NCBI RefSeq assembly: GCF_035917975.1
Contig: NZ_CP109130.1
Location: 1,240,001-1,304,000 of the forward strand
Source of the DNA: Streptosporangium sp. NBC_01756
Lineage (GTDB): Bacteria; Actinomycetota; Actinomycetes; Streptosporangiales; Streptosporangiaceae
Length of the DNA stretch: 64,000 bases
Direction of reading: 5' to 3'
The notes beneath the pieces are model-generated. The model did no database searches and had not been told where the DNA came from. It saw nothing but the letters and a program-made list of their open reading frames with translations. The translations under genes and the position numbers were made by a program. Shown in pieces: positions 55,732 through 64,000 of the stretch. Within the stretch, counting starts at the first letter, position 1. Each line of letters begins with the position of its first letter.

Positions 55732-55869
55732 AAAACCTCCCAGAACTCCCAGAGTGCATCATGTAACGGGAGTCAGCCGAAGTCACCAGGATCGTCGGAT
55801 CCGTTATCGACCGTGAGGGTGACGTGCGGGGGTGGCGGCCCCGATCCGCCGCTGTGCCAAGGTAGAGGG

Positions 55870-56604
55870 ATGCGCCTCATCCATCCCGCCGCTTCGGACG
55901 ACGTCGATCTCGCCCGGGTCTACGCCTACCCGGACGGCCGGTGCGTCCGGGTGAACATGGTGGCCAGCGCCGACGGTGGGAGCTGGCTGGACGGACGGTC
56001 AGGCGGGCTGTCGGGCCAGGGTGACCGGCGGATCTTCGGGGTGCTCCGCGGACTGGCCGACGTCGTCCTGGCGGGAGCGGCGACCGTGCGGACCGAGGGG
56101 TACGGCCCCGCCCGGCCGAGGGAGTCGTGGCGCCCGCTGCGCGAGGGCCGCCCGGCGGCCCCCCCGGTCGCCGTGGTGACCCGGCGGCTCGACCTCGACC
56201 TGTCGGGCGCGCTGTTCGCCGAGGCCGAGCCCGGCGCGCGGACGATCATCATCACCTGTGACGCCGCCCCCGAGGAGCGCCGGAAGAAGGCCGCCGAACA
56301 CGCCGAGGTGATCGTGGCCGGGCACGACGGAGTGGACCTGGCGGCGGCGGTCGAGGAGCTCGGCGAGCGCGGCCTGGGCAGGGTGCTGTGTGAGGGCGGC
56401 CCCAACCTCAATGCCCAGCTCGCCGAGGCCGGTCTGATCGACGAACTCTGCCTCACGCTGAGTCCGGCACTGGTCGGCGGGGACGCCGCCCGGATCCTGA
56501 ACGGCCCCGCCTCGCTCACCCCGCTCCGCCTGGCGCATGTTCTGGAGGAGGAGGGTTTCCTCTTCACCCGATATATTCGGACCTCCGGTGAACCGATCAG
56601 CTGA
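55870..56604 (+). CDS. RibD C-terminal-like pyrimidine reductase
   Basis: A 244-residue RibD_C/dihydrofolate-reductase-fold protein: VNMVASADGGSW near residue 27, VVLAGAATVRTEGYGP near 67, VLCEGGPNLNAQLAEAGLIDEL near 175. These are the NADPH and substrate regions of 5-amino-6-(5-phosphoribosylamino)uracil reductases. The N-terminal deaminase domain is absent, and in actinomycetes such stand-alone reductases also occur in deazaflavin or secondary metabolism. The ATG follows AGAGGG. Confidence 0.87.
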   Translation: MRLIHPAASDDVDLARVYAYPDGRCVRVNMVASADGGSWLDGRSGGLSGQGDRRIFGVLRGLADVVLAGAATVRTEGYGPARPRESWRPLREGRPAAPPVAVVTRRLDLDLSGALFAEAEPGARTIIITCDAAPEERRKKAAEHAEVIVAGHDGVDLAAAVEELGERGLGRVLCEGGPNLNAQLAEAGLIDELCLTLSPALVGGDAARILNGPASLTPLRLAHVLEEEGFLFTRYIRTSGEPIS

Positions 56605-56691
56605 GTTCACCTCCGGGCACGACGACACACGTTCGGAGCCGCGGTGGACGGGCGGGTTCGCCGGACGCCGCAGCCGGACGGGAGGCCTGAG

Positions 56692-57729
56692 TTGAACCTG
56701 CCGATAGCGCCGCCGCTCGCGCCGATGCTGGCCAAGCCCGTCAAGGGCCTGCCGCCGCAGGACGGCACCCTGTTCTACGAACCCAAGTGGGACGGTTTCC
56801 GGTGCGTGGTGTTCCGGGACGGGGACGAGGTCTATCTCGGCAGCCGCAACGAGCGCCCGTTCACCCGTTACTTCCCCGAACTGGTCGAGGCGGTGCGGGC
56901 GGAGCTGCCCGACCGGGTGGTGGTGGACGGGGAGATCGTCGTCCGCGCCGGCCAGATCCTCGACTTCGAGGCCCTGCAGCAGCGCATCCACCCGGCCGCC
57001 TCCCGGGTGAGGCTGCTGGCCGAGCAGACGCCCGCGTCGTTCATCGCCTTCGACCTGCTGGCCCTGGGCGAGGAGTCCCTGCTGGAGACCCCGTTCTCCG
57101 CCCGCCGGGCGAGGCTGGAGTCGATCTTCGACCGGGAGGGGAGAGCGGTACGGCTGACCCCGGTCACCACCTCCCGGGAGAAGGCGGTCGAATGGTTCGA
57201 CGCCTTCGAGGGCGCCGGGCTGGACGGCATCGTGGTCAAGCCGGGCGGCCTGCCGTACCAGCCGGACAAGCGGGTGATGTCGAAGGTCAAGCACGAGCGG
57301 ACGGCCGACGTGGTGGTGGCCGGATACCGGGAGCACAAGTCGGGACCGGTGGTCGGCTCCCTGCTCCTGGGGCTGTACGACGCCGAGGGGGTGCTCCACC
57401 ATGTCGGTGTGGCGGCCTCCTTCACGATGAAGCGCCGGGCCGAGCTGATCGAGGAGCTCGCCCCGTACGTGAGCGCGGACGCCCATCCCTGGAGCGCCGC
57501 GTCGCTGCCCGGTGCGATCTCCAAGTGGAGTGCCACCAAGGACCTGTCGTTCGTTCCCCTGCGGTCGGAGCTGGTGCTGGAGGTCGCCTACGACCATATG
57601 GAGGGGCGCCGGTTCCGGCACACCGCCCAGTTCCGCCGCTGGCGGCCCGACCGCACCCCCGAGTCGTGCACCTACGAGCAGCTCGAACGGCCGGTCTCCT
57701 ACGACCTGGACGACATCATGGCCGGATAG
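56692..57729 (+). CDS. ligC: ATP-dependent DNA ligase (LigC-type)
   Basis: A 345-residue ligase. The AMP-accepting Lys32 is in EPKWDGFR; motif III-like ASFIAFDLLAL, motif IV EGAGLDGIVVK and motif V VMSKVKHERTADVVV follow, then an OB-fold (GPVVGSLLLGLYD). It lacks the polymerase and nuclease domains of LigD, like LigC of mycobacteria, which acts in gap repair. The TTG at 56692 is preferred (GGGAGG six bases upstream); a GTG at 56644 is possible. A stand-alone PolD lies 430 bases downstream on the other strand. Confidence 0.9.
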   Translation: MNLPIAPPLAPMLAKPVKGLPPQDGTLFYEPKWDGFRCVVFRDGDEVYLGSRNERPFTRYFPELVEAVRAELPDRVVVDGEIVVRAGQILDFEALQQRIHPAASRVRLLAEQTPASFIAFDLLALGEESLLETPFSARRARLESIFDREGRAVRLTPVTTSREKAVEWFDAFEGAGLDGIVVKPGGLPYQPDKRVMSKVKHERTADVVVAGYREHKSGPVVGSLLLGLYDAEGVLHHVGVAASFTMKRRAELIEELAPYVSADAHPWSAASLPGAISKWSATKDLSFVPLRSELVLEVAYDHMEGRRFRHTAQFRRWRPDRTPESCTYEQLERPVSYDLDDIMAG

Positions 57730-57776
57730 CGGCCGTCCAGGTGGACATGAAGGCCAATAAACGATATATCTCGACC

Positions 57777-58130
57777 ATGGCCAGATCATCCTCCTCTGAC
57801 GACGACCTCAGAGCCGCCGTGGCGGCCCGCCGCGACCTCGGTCCCGAGTACGAAGACTCCCTGGTGGAGGGCTTCCTGGACAAGATGGACCAGGAGATCG
57901 ACCGGCGGGTGGACGACCGGGTCGCCGCCCGCTCCCGCAAGGAGGCCCCCGCGGTCCGCCCGTCGGTGGACGCCGGTCAGCGCCTGGCGCTGTCGATCGT
58001 CTCCGTCGTGCTCGGCGTGATCAGCACGGTGGCCCTCGCCGTCACGGACACGGAATCCTATGTGATGGTGCTCGTCTGGCTCGGCATCGTCAGCGTGAAC
58101 GTGGCCTTCGCCCTCGGCCGGCGCCGGTAG
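57777..58130 (+). CDS. Small two-helix membrane protein
   Basis: A 117-residue protein with an acidic, coiled N-terminal half (DLGPEYEDSLVEGFLDKMDQEIDRRVDDRV) and two C-terminal helices (LALSIVSVVLGVISTVALAV and VMVLVWLGIVSVNVAFAL). This is a common actinobacterial hypothetical with integral membrane C-terminus. An in-frame ATG at 57747 is an alternative start. The function is unknown. Confidence 0.75.
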   Translation: MARSSSSDDDLRAAVAARRDLGPEYEDSLVEGFLDKMDQEIDRRVDDRVAARSRKEAPAVRPSVDAGQRLALSIVSVVLGVISTVALAVTDTESYVMVLVWLGIVSVNVAFALGRRR

Positions 58131-58157
58131 GCCGTTCGGCCCCGGCGCCGGCCGCCG

Positions 58158-59159
58158 TCACGAGTCGCCGCGCGCCTTGCTGGGCTGCACCCGCTTCGGC
58201 TCGCCCGGCATCTTCGGGTAGTTCGGCGGGTAGGGCAGGTCCTCGTGCCCGTCGCGCTCGAACCACTCCAGGAGGGGCTCGATCGAGAAGGCCCGCTCGT
58301 CGATCGCGGCGTGCACGTCGCCGAGTTTCGCGAACCGGGCCGGGACCGTCCGGATGTCGAAGTCGCGCGGGTCGGCGTCGGCCAGTTCGGCCCAGGTGAG
58401 CGGGGTGGAGACGGGGGCGTGCGGTCTGGCCCGCACCGAGTAGGCGGAGGCCACGGTCCGGTCGCGGGCGTTCTGGTTGTAGTCGATGAAGATCCGCTCC
58501 CCGCGCTCCTCCTTCCACCACGCGGTGGTGGCCAGGCCGGGCATCCGGCGCTCCATCTCCCGGGCGAAGGCGATCCCGGCATAGCGCACCTGGGTGAAGT
58601 CCCAGCGCGGCTCGATCCGCACACTGATGTGGATGCCCCGGTTGCCGGAGGTCTTGGGGAAACCGATCATGCCGAGCTCCCCGAGGATCTCCTCGGCCGC
58701 GAAGGCCACCGTGCGCGCCTCCTCGAAGCCGGTGCCGGGCTGGGGGTCGATGTCGAGGCGCAACTCGTCGGGATGGTCGGTGTCCGAGGCGCGGACCGGC
58801 CAGGGGTGGAAGTCGATGGTTCCCAGGTTCGCGCAGTAGGCGATGGCGGCGACCTCGGTCACCCGGAGCGAGTCGGCGGTGCGCCCGCTGGGGAAGCGGA
58901 CCGTGACCGTCTGCAGCCACTCGGGATGCTTGGGGGGCATGCGCTTCTGGTAGATGGCCTCGGTCTCGACCCCGTCAGGATGGCGCTTGAGATGGGTGGG
59001 GCGGTCGTACAGGGCGCGCAGCGCCCCCTCGCCCACACTCACGTAGTACTCGACCAGCTCGCGCTTGGTCGCCCCGATCTCCGGAAAGTAGACTTTGTCG
59101 GGATTTGTGACCTTGACGACCCGGTCCCCGACGGTGAGTTCGATATACGGCGACGCCAT
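58158..59159 (-). CDS. Stand-alone LigD-type polymerase (archaeo-eukaryotic primase fold)
   Basis: A 333-residue Prim-Pol of the LigD polymerase-domain family. Metal ligands are in LRLDIDPQPG (near residue 134), SGNRGIHI is near 170 and FIDYNQNARDRTVASAYSVR near 222. There is no ligase or phosphoesterase domain. Mycobacterial homologues (PolD1/Prim-PolC) fill short gaps and add ribonucleotides during end joining or excision repair, with LigC sealing. LigC lies just upstream in the convergent direction, supporting a shared role. No Ku gene is in the window. Confidence 0.92.
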   Translation of the reverse strand: MASPYIELTVGDRVVKVTNPDKVYFPEIGATKRELVEYYVSVGEGALRALYDRPTHLKRHPDGVETEAIYQKRMPPKHPEWLQTVTVRFPSGRTADSLRVTEVAAIAYCANLGTIDFHPWPVRASDTDHPDELRLDIDPQPGTGFEEARTVAFAAEEILGELGMIGFPKTSGNRGIHISVRIEPRWDFTQVRYAGIAFAREMERRMPGLATTAWWKEERGERIFIDYNQNARDRTVASAYSVRARPHAPVSTPLTWAELADADPRDFDIRTVPARFAKLGDVHAAIDERAFSIEPLLEWFERDGHEDLPYPPNYPKMPGEPKRVQPSKARGDS

Positions 59160-59503
59160 AGATCGAACCGTACTCCATGAGAGGTGGGTCCGCCCCGGAG
59201 TCGCCGCGGCGGCGGGACCGGGCTCTCGACGGGACGGACCGCATGATCACCTGTCCCGCACTCCGGTTCCGGGCGCTGGCGCGCCACCCGGCCGGTGGCA
59301 TCCGGCCGTCCAGTTGATCGTTGAACGGCCCGACAGATGGTCTCACCCTTAACCAGGGGGGCGGAAACCCCCCATATACCTATAGACGCAAAACATTACA
59401 TAAATGGATGCTTCGCCCATAAGGTTTTTTTCGGGCATCCGTCATGACCGCCGCTCCGGCCCACCCTCACTGGAGACATCCGGGGACCGCATAGGCTGGA
59501 GGG
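59160..59503. other. Gene-free, locally AT-rich divergent region with two hairpins
   Basis: The 344 bases between the divergent PolD and msrB genes show no gene. GGGGGG-cggaaa-CCCCCC (59356-59373) is a compact hairpin; 33 bases on, GGATGC (59406-59411) pairs with GCATCC (59435-59440) around a T7 run. The bases between them (59374-59405) are unusually AT-rich for this genome and probably contain the msrB promoter. Confidence 0.5.
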
Positions 59504-59905
59504 ATGGACAAGGTGGTCAAGAGCGACGCCGAGTGGCGCGTCCAGCTCTCTCCCGAGGAGTTTCACGTTCTCCGCCAGGCGGGCACCGAGCGCCCCTTCA
59601 CCGGAGAATACGTCGACACCAAGACCGAAGGCGTCTACAGCTGCCGCGCCTGCGGCGCCGAGCTGTTCCGGTCGGACACCAAGTTCGACAGCCACTGCGG
59701 CTGGCCGAGCTTCTACGAGCCGTCGAAGTCGGAGGCGGTCACCCTGATCGAGGATCGCTCACTCGGCATGACCCGCGTCGAGGTCCGCTGCGCGGCCTGC
59801 GACTCGCACCTGGGCCATGTCTTCCACGGCGAGGGTTACGGCACGCCCACCGACGACCGCTACTGCATCAACTCCGTGTCGCTCCGGATGGAGCCCACCG
59901 ACTGA
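59504..59905 (+). CDS. msrB: Methionine-R-sulfoxide reductase B
   Basis: A 133-residue MsrB. Zinc pairs CRAC and CAAC, the conserved CGWPSF block, and catalytic Cys121 in DRYCINS are present. It reduces R-methionine sulfoxide using thioredoxin. GGAGGG precedes the ATG. Normal length, complete. Confidence 0.96.
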   Translation: MDKVVKSDAEWRVQLSPEEFHVLRQAGTERPFTGEYVDTKTEGVYSCRACGAELFRSDTKFDSHCGWPSFYEPSKSEAVTLIEDRSLGMTRVEVRCAACDSHLGHVFHGEGYGTPTDDRYCINSVSLRMEPTD

Positions 59906-60041
59906 CCATCGACCCTACCCGGGCCGGAACGCACGACACTCGGACCTCCTCGGAGGGTGAGGACGCCCGGAAGCCGGGTAGAGCGAGATCACGCATCGTA
60001 TGCGGATGCCTCCGCAAAGTGATCCTTCTCAGGGAGTCGCC

Positions 60042-60140
60042 GTGCACATCCGGCACAGGTGGGAGGTCATCGAGAGCATCGGCCGGGTGGTCACCCAGCG
60101 CTGCGTGCTCTGTGGCAGGACCCGGGTCAGGGTGATCTGA
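60042..60140 (+). CDS. 32-residue Cys-containing small ORF
   Basis: The frame from the GTG at 60042 has AGGGAG about 5 bases upstream and reads HIRHRWEVIESIGRVVTQRC then VLCGRTRVRVI. One CxxC pair and a strand-like basic sequence suggest a half zinc ribbon. It may be a real microprotein; the ribosome site and codon use support it, but size keeps confidence low. Confidence 0.45.
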   Translation: MHIRHRWEVIESIGRVVTQRCVLCGRTRVRVI

Positions 60141-60157
60141 ACGGCCGGAGCGCTCCA

Positions 60158-60787
60158 CTACTTCCCGGGCTTGGGGTGGGTGACACGGCAGTCGGAGTCG
60201 CTGCCCCCGAGGACGTTGGCCAGCACCGGGTTGCCGTTCTCCCCGAACTTCGCCTGGACGAAGACCACCGGACTGGACGCACCGAGCTCCCCGACGAGGT
60301 AGTCCACCCCGGTCCGACACAGCTTCAGTGCCTGTTTCGAGTTGCTCGCCGACTCCGGAAGATCCGTATATATCCGGAGATAGCCACCGACGATGCGGAT
60401 GTCCTTGACGCGCTTGGTCGCCTGGTGGCTCGCGAAGTAGGCGAGTGCCTTCTGGTCACTGAGCTTGGACGGACCGGCCGCCTCGTCCTCGGCCCGCCGG
60501 CCTGCGTCCGATCTGACCGCCGGAACCGGGCCGCCCCCCGCGGAGGCTGCCTTGGGGGCCGCCGGCACCGCCTTCTGCGCATACGCCTGCGCCTGCGGCG
60601 CCGGCTGTCCCTGGACTGCTCCGGACCGCGCCTGCGGGCTCCGGAGCAGGGACCCGCCCAGCGCCAGCCCCGCGACCGCCAGCGCGGTCACCCCCACCGA
60701 GACCTCGAGGACCCGAGCCCTGGCCTTCCTTCTCCGGCGGCCGCGCGCGCGCCGTGTGGACCGTGCCAGCTCCTGACCCCTGTTCAC
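60158..60787 (-). CDS. Membrane-anchored protein of unknown function
   Basis: A 209-residue protein with a highly basic N-terminus (RRARGRRRRKARARV), one helix (EVSVGVTALAVAGLALGGSLL, about residues 28-48), an Ala/Gln/Pro linker and a C-terminal domain of about 100 residues (DIRIVGGYLRIYTDLPES, GVDYLVGELGASSPVVFVQAKFGENG) with two Cys residues. The C-terminal part is probably outside the cell. No family name known. The GTG at 60787 follows GGGGG. It lies downstream of hemQ on the same strand. Confidence 0.75.
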   Translation of the reverse strand: MNRGQELARSTRRARGRRRRKARARVLEVSVGVTALAVAGLALGGSLLRSPQARSGAVQGQPAPQAQAYAQKAVPAAPKAASAGGGPVPAVRSDAGRRAEDEAAGPSKLSDQKALAYFASHQATKRVKDIRIVGGYLRIYTDLPESASNSKQALKLCRTGVDYLVGELGASSPVVFVQAKFGENGNPVLANVLGGSDSDCRVTHPKPGK

Positions 60788-60962
60788 CCTTGGCCCCCAG
60801 AAAGAGGTGGTTTTCCCCCGAGTATGCCAAACGGCGAGGGGATATCGAACGTTTCTGCGGATCCGTCGATGACCATCCGCGTCCACCCGGCGGCGTCCGC
60901 ACCGCCCGGGACGCCCGGAAGGCGGCATCGGACGGTGTGGCCTTCCGCAGGCGAACCTCCGG

Positions 60963-61670
60963 CTACGGCAACGCGGCGACCAGCTCGCTGACCGGCTTGC
61001 GGATTCCCGTGTAGAAGGGGGTCTCCTCCCGGGTGTGCCGCCGGGCCTCGGCGGCACGCAGGGTGCGCATCAGGTCGACGATGCGGTGCAGGTCGTCGGC
61101 CTCGAAGGCGAGCATCCACTCGTAGTCGTTCAGCGAGAAGCAGGCCACGGTGTTGGCCCGCACGTCCGGATAGTCGCGGGCCATCTTGCCGTGCTCGGCG
61201 AGCATCCGGCGGCGGTCGGCGTCGTCCAGGAGATACCACTCAAGGGAGCGGACGAACGGATAGACGCTGACGTACCGGCGCGCCTCCTCCTCGGCCAGGA
61301 AGGCCGGGATGTGCGACTTGTTGAACTCGGCGGGGCGGTGCAGCGCCATCGCCGACCAGACCGGTTCGGTCAGCACTCCGAGGCCGGTGCGGCGGAAACG
61401 GGCGTAGGTCTCCTGCAGGTCCTCGGCGGTCGGCGCGTGCCACCAGAACATGAAGTCGGCGTCGGCCCGGAAACCGGCCACGTCGTACAGGCCGCGGGTG
61501 ACCACGTCCTTCTCGGCCATCTGGGCCAGCAGACCCTCGACCTCGGCCGCCATGCCCTCACGGTTGCCCGGGCAGCGCTCGGTCAGCCTGAAGACCGACC
61601 ACATCGTGTAGCGGATCACCTGGTTCAGGTCGCGCGCCTTGGGCCGCGGGTTCCCGTCCGTCGTCCTCAC
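60963..61670 (-). CDS. hemQ: Coproheme decarboxylase HemQ
   Basis: A 235-residue chlorite-dismutase-family protein. [40 protein letters not shown] and [16 protein letters not shown] are the HemQ blocks; the actinobacterial catalytic Tyr is in the YPFVRS region. It converts coproheme to heme b with H2O2 in the coproporphyrin-dependent pathway. The GTG start is 7 bases after the cgoX/hemY stop, so both are in one operon. Confidence 0.94.
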   Translation of the reverse strand: MRTTDGNPRPKARDLNQVIRYTMWSVFRLTERCPGNREGMAAEVEGLLAQMAEKDVVTRGLYDVAGFRADADFMFWWHAPTAEDLQETYARFRRTGLGVLTEPVWSAMALHRPAEFNKSHIPAFLAEEEARRYVSVYPFVRSLEWYLLDDADRRRMLAEHGKMARDYPDVRANTVACFSLNDYEWMLAFEADDLHRIVDLMRTLRAAEARRHTREETPFYTGIRKPVSELVAALP

Positions 61671-61677
61671 CCCTCCG

Positions 61678-63126
61678 TCAGCTACGCCGGCCCGTCAGCG
61701 GACCGGCCTTCTCGTCCCATTCTCCCGTGAGATCCAGGTGGTCCAGAATCCGGGCCGCCGCGGTGCGGGCGGTGGAGACACAGGCCGGGATGCCGAGGCC
61801 GTCGTAGGCCGCGCCGCACAGGGCCAGACCGGGCTGGGTCGCGACGGCCGCGCGGATGCGGGCGACCCTGTCGAGATGTCCCACGTCGTACTGGGGCAGC
61901 GCGCCGCCCCAGCGGACCACCCTGGAGTCGCGCGGCAGCCCGCGCACACCCATGACCTCCACCATCTCGGCCATCGCCAGGGCCACCAGCTCGGCGTCGT
62001 CGCGCTGGAGCACCGCCTCTTCGCCGATGCGGCCGATCGAGCACCTCAGCAGGATCAGATTGGGGTCGGCCTCGGCCAGGTGCGGCCACTTGACCGAGCT
62101 GAACGTGACGGCCTTGATCGGACGTCCGTCGACGGGCGGGACGAGGTAACCGCTGCCGGCCGGCGGCCGGGGGAACGCCTCTCGCGGGTAGGCGAGCGTG
62201 ACGATGGCCATGCTGGCGTAGTCGATCCTGGCCAGCTCCGCGGCGGCCTGGGGCACCTCGCCGACGAGCAGCCGGCTCGCCGAGGGGCCGGGGGTGGCGA
62301 CGATCACCGCGTCGGCCTCGATGACCTCGGGCTCGGGCACCGGCCCGGCGATCAGCTGCCATCCGGTCGCGGTCCGGCGTATCTCCCGGACCGTGACCCC
62401 GGTCCTGATCTCGGCGCCGGACGCGGCGGCCACGGCCTCGGGCAGGGCACCCATCCCCTGCCGCAACGTGGTGAAGACGGGCCCCGCGTCCTTGGGCGCG
62501 TTCGCGGCGACCCCCTGGGCCGCGGCGAGCAGCGACCGTTCCGAGCGCGCGGCGACGGCGATCTGAGGCATCGTCGCATCCAGCGATAGCCGGTCGGCCT
62601 GGCCCGCGTAGACACCGCCGAGGAGCGGCTCGATCAGACGCTCGACCACCTCGTCGCCCACCCGGGCGCGGATGTAGGAGGCCACCGACACGTCGGTGCT
62701 GACCCGGGTGGCCGGGAGGATCCGGTCCAGCGGCACGCGGGCGAGACCCGCCGGACTGAGAATCCCCGAGCCGGCCAGCGCGGCCAGGTCGGACGGGACG
62801 CCCATGACATGCCCCTTGGGCATGGACCTCAGCACGCCCCGGGACAGGATGGCCGCCTGGGTGGTGCCGGGATGCCGTAACTCCTCGCCCAGGCCGACCA
62901 GCCGGGCCAGATCCTTGCCCTCGGGCCGCCGCGCGAGCATCGCCTCGGCCCCGGCGTCGGCCGAGACCCCCGCGACCTCGGTGGCGTACAGCTTTCCGCC
63001 GATCCGCCGGGCGCCGTCGAGCACGGTCACCCGGACGCCTTCGCCGCCCTGGCGCAGGTACCACGCGGCGGCCAGCCCCGCGATCCCGCCGCCGACGACC
63101 ACCACATGGCACCGGTTGCCTTCCAT
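61678..63126 (-). CDS. hemY: Coproporphyrinogen III oxidase / protoporphyrinogen oxidase-type flavoprotein
   Basis: A 482-residue HemY/CgoX. The FAD Rossmann motif [16 protein letters not shown] is at the N-terminus, followed by [11 protein letters not shown], and the C-terminus has [19 protein letters not shown], the closing FAD motif of this family. With HemQ next to it, the substrate is coproporphyrinogen III (CgoX activity). The ATG at 63126 follows AGGAG closely. Ferrochelatase and HemE are not in view. Confidence 0.92.
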   Translation of the reverse strand: MEGNRCHVVVVGGGIAGLAAAWYLRQGGEGVRVTVLDGARRIGGKLYATEVAGVSADAGAEAMLARRPEGKDLARLVGLGEELRHPGTTQAAILSRGVLRSMPKGHVMGVPSDLAALAGSGILSPAGLARVPLDRILPATRVSTDVSVASYIRARVGDEVVERLIEPLLGGVYAGQADRLSLDATMPQIAVAARSERSLLAAAQGVAANAPKDAGPVFTTLRQGMGALPEAVAAASGAEIRTGVTVREIRRTATGWQLIAGPVPEPEVIEADAVIVATPGPSASRLLVGEVPQAAAELARIDYASMAIVTLAYPREAFPRPPAGSGYLVPPVDGRPIKAVTFSSVKWPHLAEADPNLILLRCSIGRIGEEAVLQRDDAELVALAMAEMVEVMGVRGLPRDSRVVRWGGALPQYDVGHLDRVARIRAAVATQPGLALCGAAYDGLGIPACVSTARTAAARILDHLDLTGEWDEKAGPLTGRRS

Positions 63127-63276
63127 GACTCCTGACCGTACCGTCCCCCATGTCCGGTCGTGCGCCTCGCCACCCCGCCGTTCCGCCACCCCCCGGTGAC
63201 CCGGAGGCCTTGAGAACGTGACGGCATCGTGACGCCCTCCGCCAAACCTCACCCGCGCCCGCGCCGTCAACAGGAC

Positions 63277-64000
63277 ATGAGCAGATTCCGGTACGGCTCC
63301 CGCCTGGCGGTCACCCTGGCGGGGATGGTTTTGTTGACGTCGGCCTGCGGGGGCGGGATGTCGACCATGCAGTCCGCGCCCGCCCCGGCGGCGGATCGGA
63401 ACGTGACGGCGGAGGGGGGCTCCGACACGAGTGCCCGCGCCTCCCGGCCGCGGAAATCGGCCGCGGCCGGTCAGGCGGGACAGCAGGTGAAGCTGGTCCC
63501 GCAGGATCGGGCGATCGTCTACACGGCGGAGATGACGGTCCGGGCCAAGGACGTCACCGCGGCCGCCGACAGGGCCCGGCAGATCGTCACCACCGCCGGC
63601 GGCTACCTGTCGATGGAGAAGTCGGACGCCTACTCCGGCGGCGAGGGCTCCGCGCAGCTGGTCTTCAAGCTCCCTCCCCAGGGCTATCCGGGCATCCTGG
63701 GACGGCTGGGCAAGGAGCTCGGCACGCGCGAGTCACTCCAGCAGAACACCGAGGACGTCACCGAGCAGGTCGCCGACGTGGAGAGCCGGCTGAGGTCGGC
63801 GACGTCGGCGCTCGACTCGCTGCGCACGCTGCTGAAGAAGGCGGACACGATCGGCGAGGTGCTGGACGTCGAACGGGAGATCTCCGGCCGCGAGGCCGAC
63901 CTGGAGTCGCTTCAGGCGCGGCAGAAGACGCTCACCTCGCAGACGAGCATGGCGACGCTCACCCTGAACCTGGTGGGCCCGGCGACCGTGGTCGCCGAGC
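63277..64000 (+). CDS. DUF4349 lipoprotein, C-terminus off the right edge
   Basis: The frame is open from the ATG at 63277 to the end of the window (241 codons). A signal peptide with lipobox TSACG (Cys23) is followed by a low-complexity Ala/Gly/Arg linker. The DUF4349 core then starts (RAIVYTAEMTVRAKDVTAAADRARQIVTTAGGY) and leads into a coiled coil (EQVADVESRLRSATSALDSL, EVLDVEREISGREADLESL). In the family a C-terminal transmembrane helix usually follows; here it is cut off. CAGGACATGA provides the ribosome site. Function is unknown. Confidence 0.88.
   Translation, partial: MSRFRYGSRLAVTLAGMVLLTSACGGGMSTMQSAPAPAADRNVTAEGGSDTSARASRPRKSAAAGQAGQQVKLVPQDRAIVYTAEMTVRAKDVTAAADRARQIVTTAGGYLSMEKSDAYSGGEGSAQLVFKLPPQGYPGILGRLGKELGTRESLQQNTEDVTEQVADVESRLRSATSALDSLRTLLKKADTIGEVLDVEREISGREADLESLQARQKTLTSQTSMATLTLNLVGPATVVAE

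Overview
The window is high-GC DNA (roughly 70% by eye) from an actinomycete. Pointers are the frequent GTG/TTG starts, a WhiB-family protein, a DtxR/IdeR-type iron box, a polycysteine leader peptide in front of sulfite reductase, a PknB-type kinase, HemQ of the coproporphyrin-dependent heme pathway, and LigC/PolD-type repair proteins. The overall gene style suggests Streptosporangiaceae (Streptosporangium/Nonomuraea-like); the genus is an inference. No rRNA, tRNA, CRISPR array or prophage was recognised.

Layout. 1-5.4 kb: a truncated NCS1-type permease divergent from a LacI regulator with a twin operator; then a double TetR repressor divergent from a TetX-like flavoprotein monooxygenase and a flavin reductase. 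5.4-16.9 kb: a purine and allantoin catabolism block. A minus-strand operon runs NCS2 permease, FAD subunit, 2Fe-2S subunit, molybdenum subunit of a xanthine-dehydrogenase-like enzyme. Beside it lie an S4 RNA-binding protein, a PucR activator and a divergent operon allH-allF-allG for oxamate carbamoyltransferase. 17-23.8 kb: membrane Ser/Thr kinase, MFS transporter, PolA-like exonuclease/polymerase, metallophosphoesterase. 23.8-26.7 kb: a second kinase gene in ruins, split by an IS200/IS605-type TnpB element that also carries a Phd-like small gene. 26.8-31.6 kb: alkyl-DHAP-synthase-like oxidase, TetR, glycerol-3-phosphate dehydrogenase, then an iron-box-controlled sucrase/ferredoxin-like protein.

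31.7-37.6 kb: whiB, small zinc proteins, rsgA with an upstream mini-ORF, glyA under a ZTP riboswitch, a BrkB/YihY membrane protein, YccF. 37.7-41.4 kb: sulfur assimilation (cysteine-codon leader peptide, sulfite reductase, zinc-ribbon protein, APS reductase, sirohydrochlorin chelatase). 41.4-46.1 kb: SigE-type sigma factor with a membrane partner, then an EhuABCD-type (ectoine) ABC importer. 46.5-52.2 kb: DUF1707 protein, ankyrin/HEAT protein, a metallopeptidase-like protein lacking its catalytic Glu, a secreted I36-like inhibitor, and a second sigma factor with its membrane partner. 52.4-64 kb: OsmC, GlgX, RibD-like reductase, LigC ligase, stand-alone LigD polymerase, MsrB, HemQ, CgoX/HemY and a truncated DUF4349 lipoprotein.

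How they fit together. The clearest systems are nitrogen salvage from purines (import, hydroxylation, and release of carbamoyl phosphate from oxalurate, under PucR); assimilatory sulfate reduction gated by a translated Cys-Cys sensor; one-carbon/glycine metabolism gated by ZTP; and the last two heme-pathway steps before or after ferrochelation. The most unusual locus is the TnpB element: its Phd-like gene is divergent from tnpB across a 25-bp inverted repeat, and its predicted guide matches the kinase gene it interrupts.
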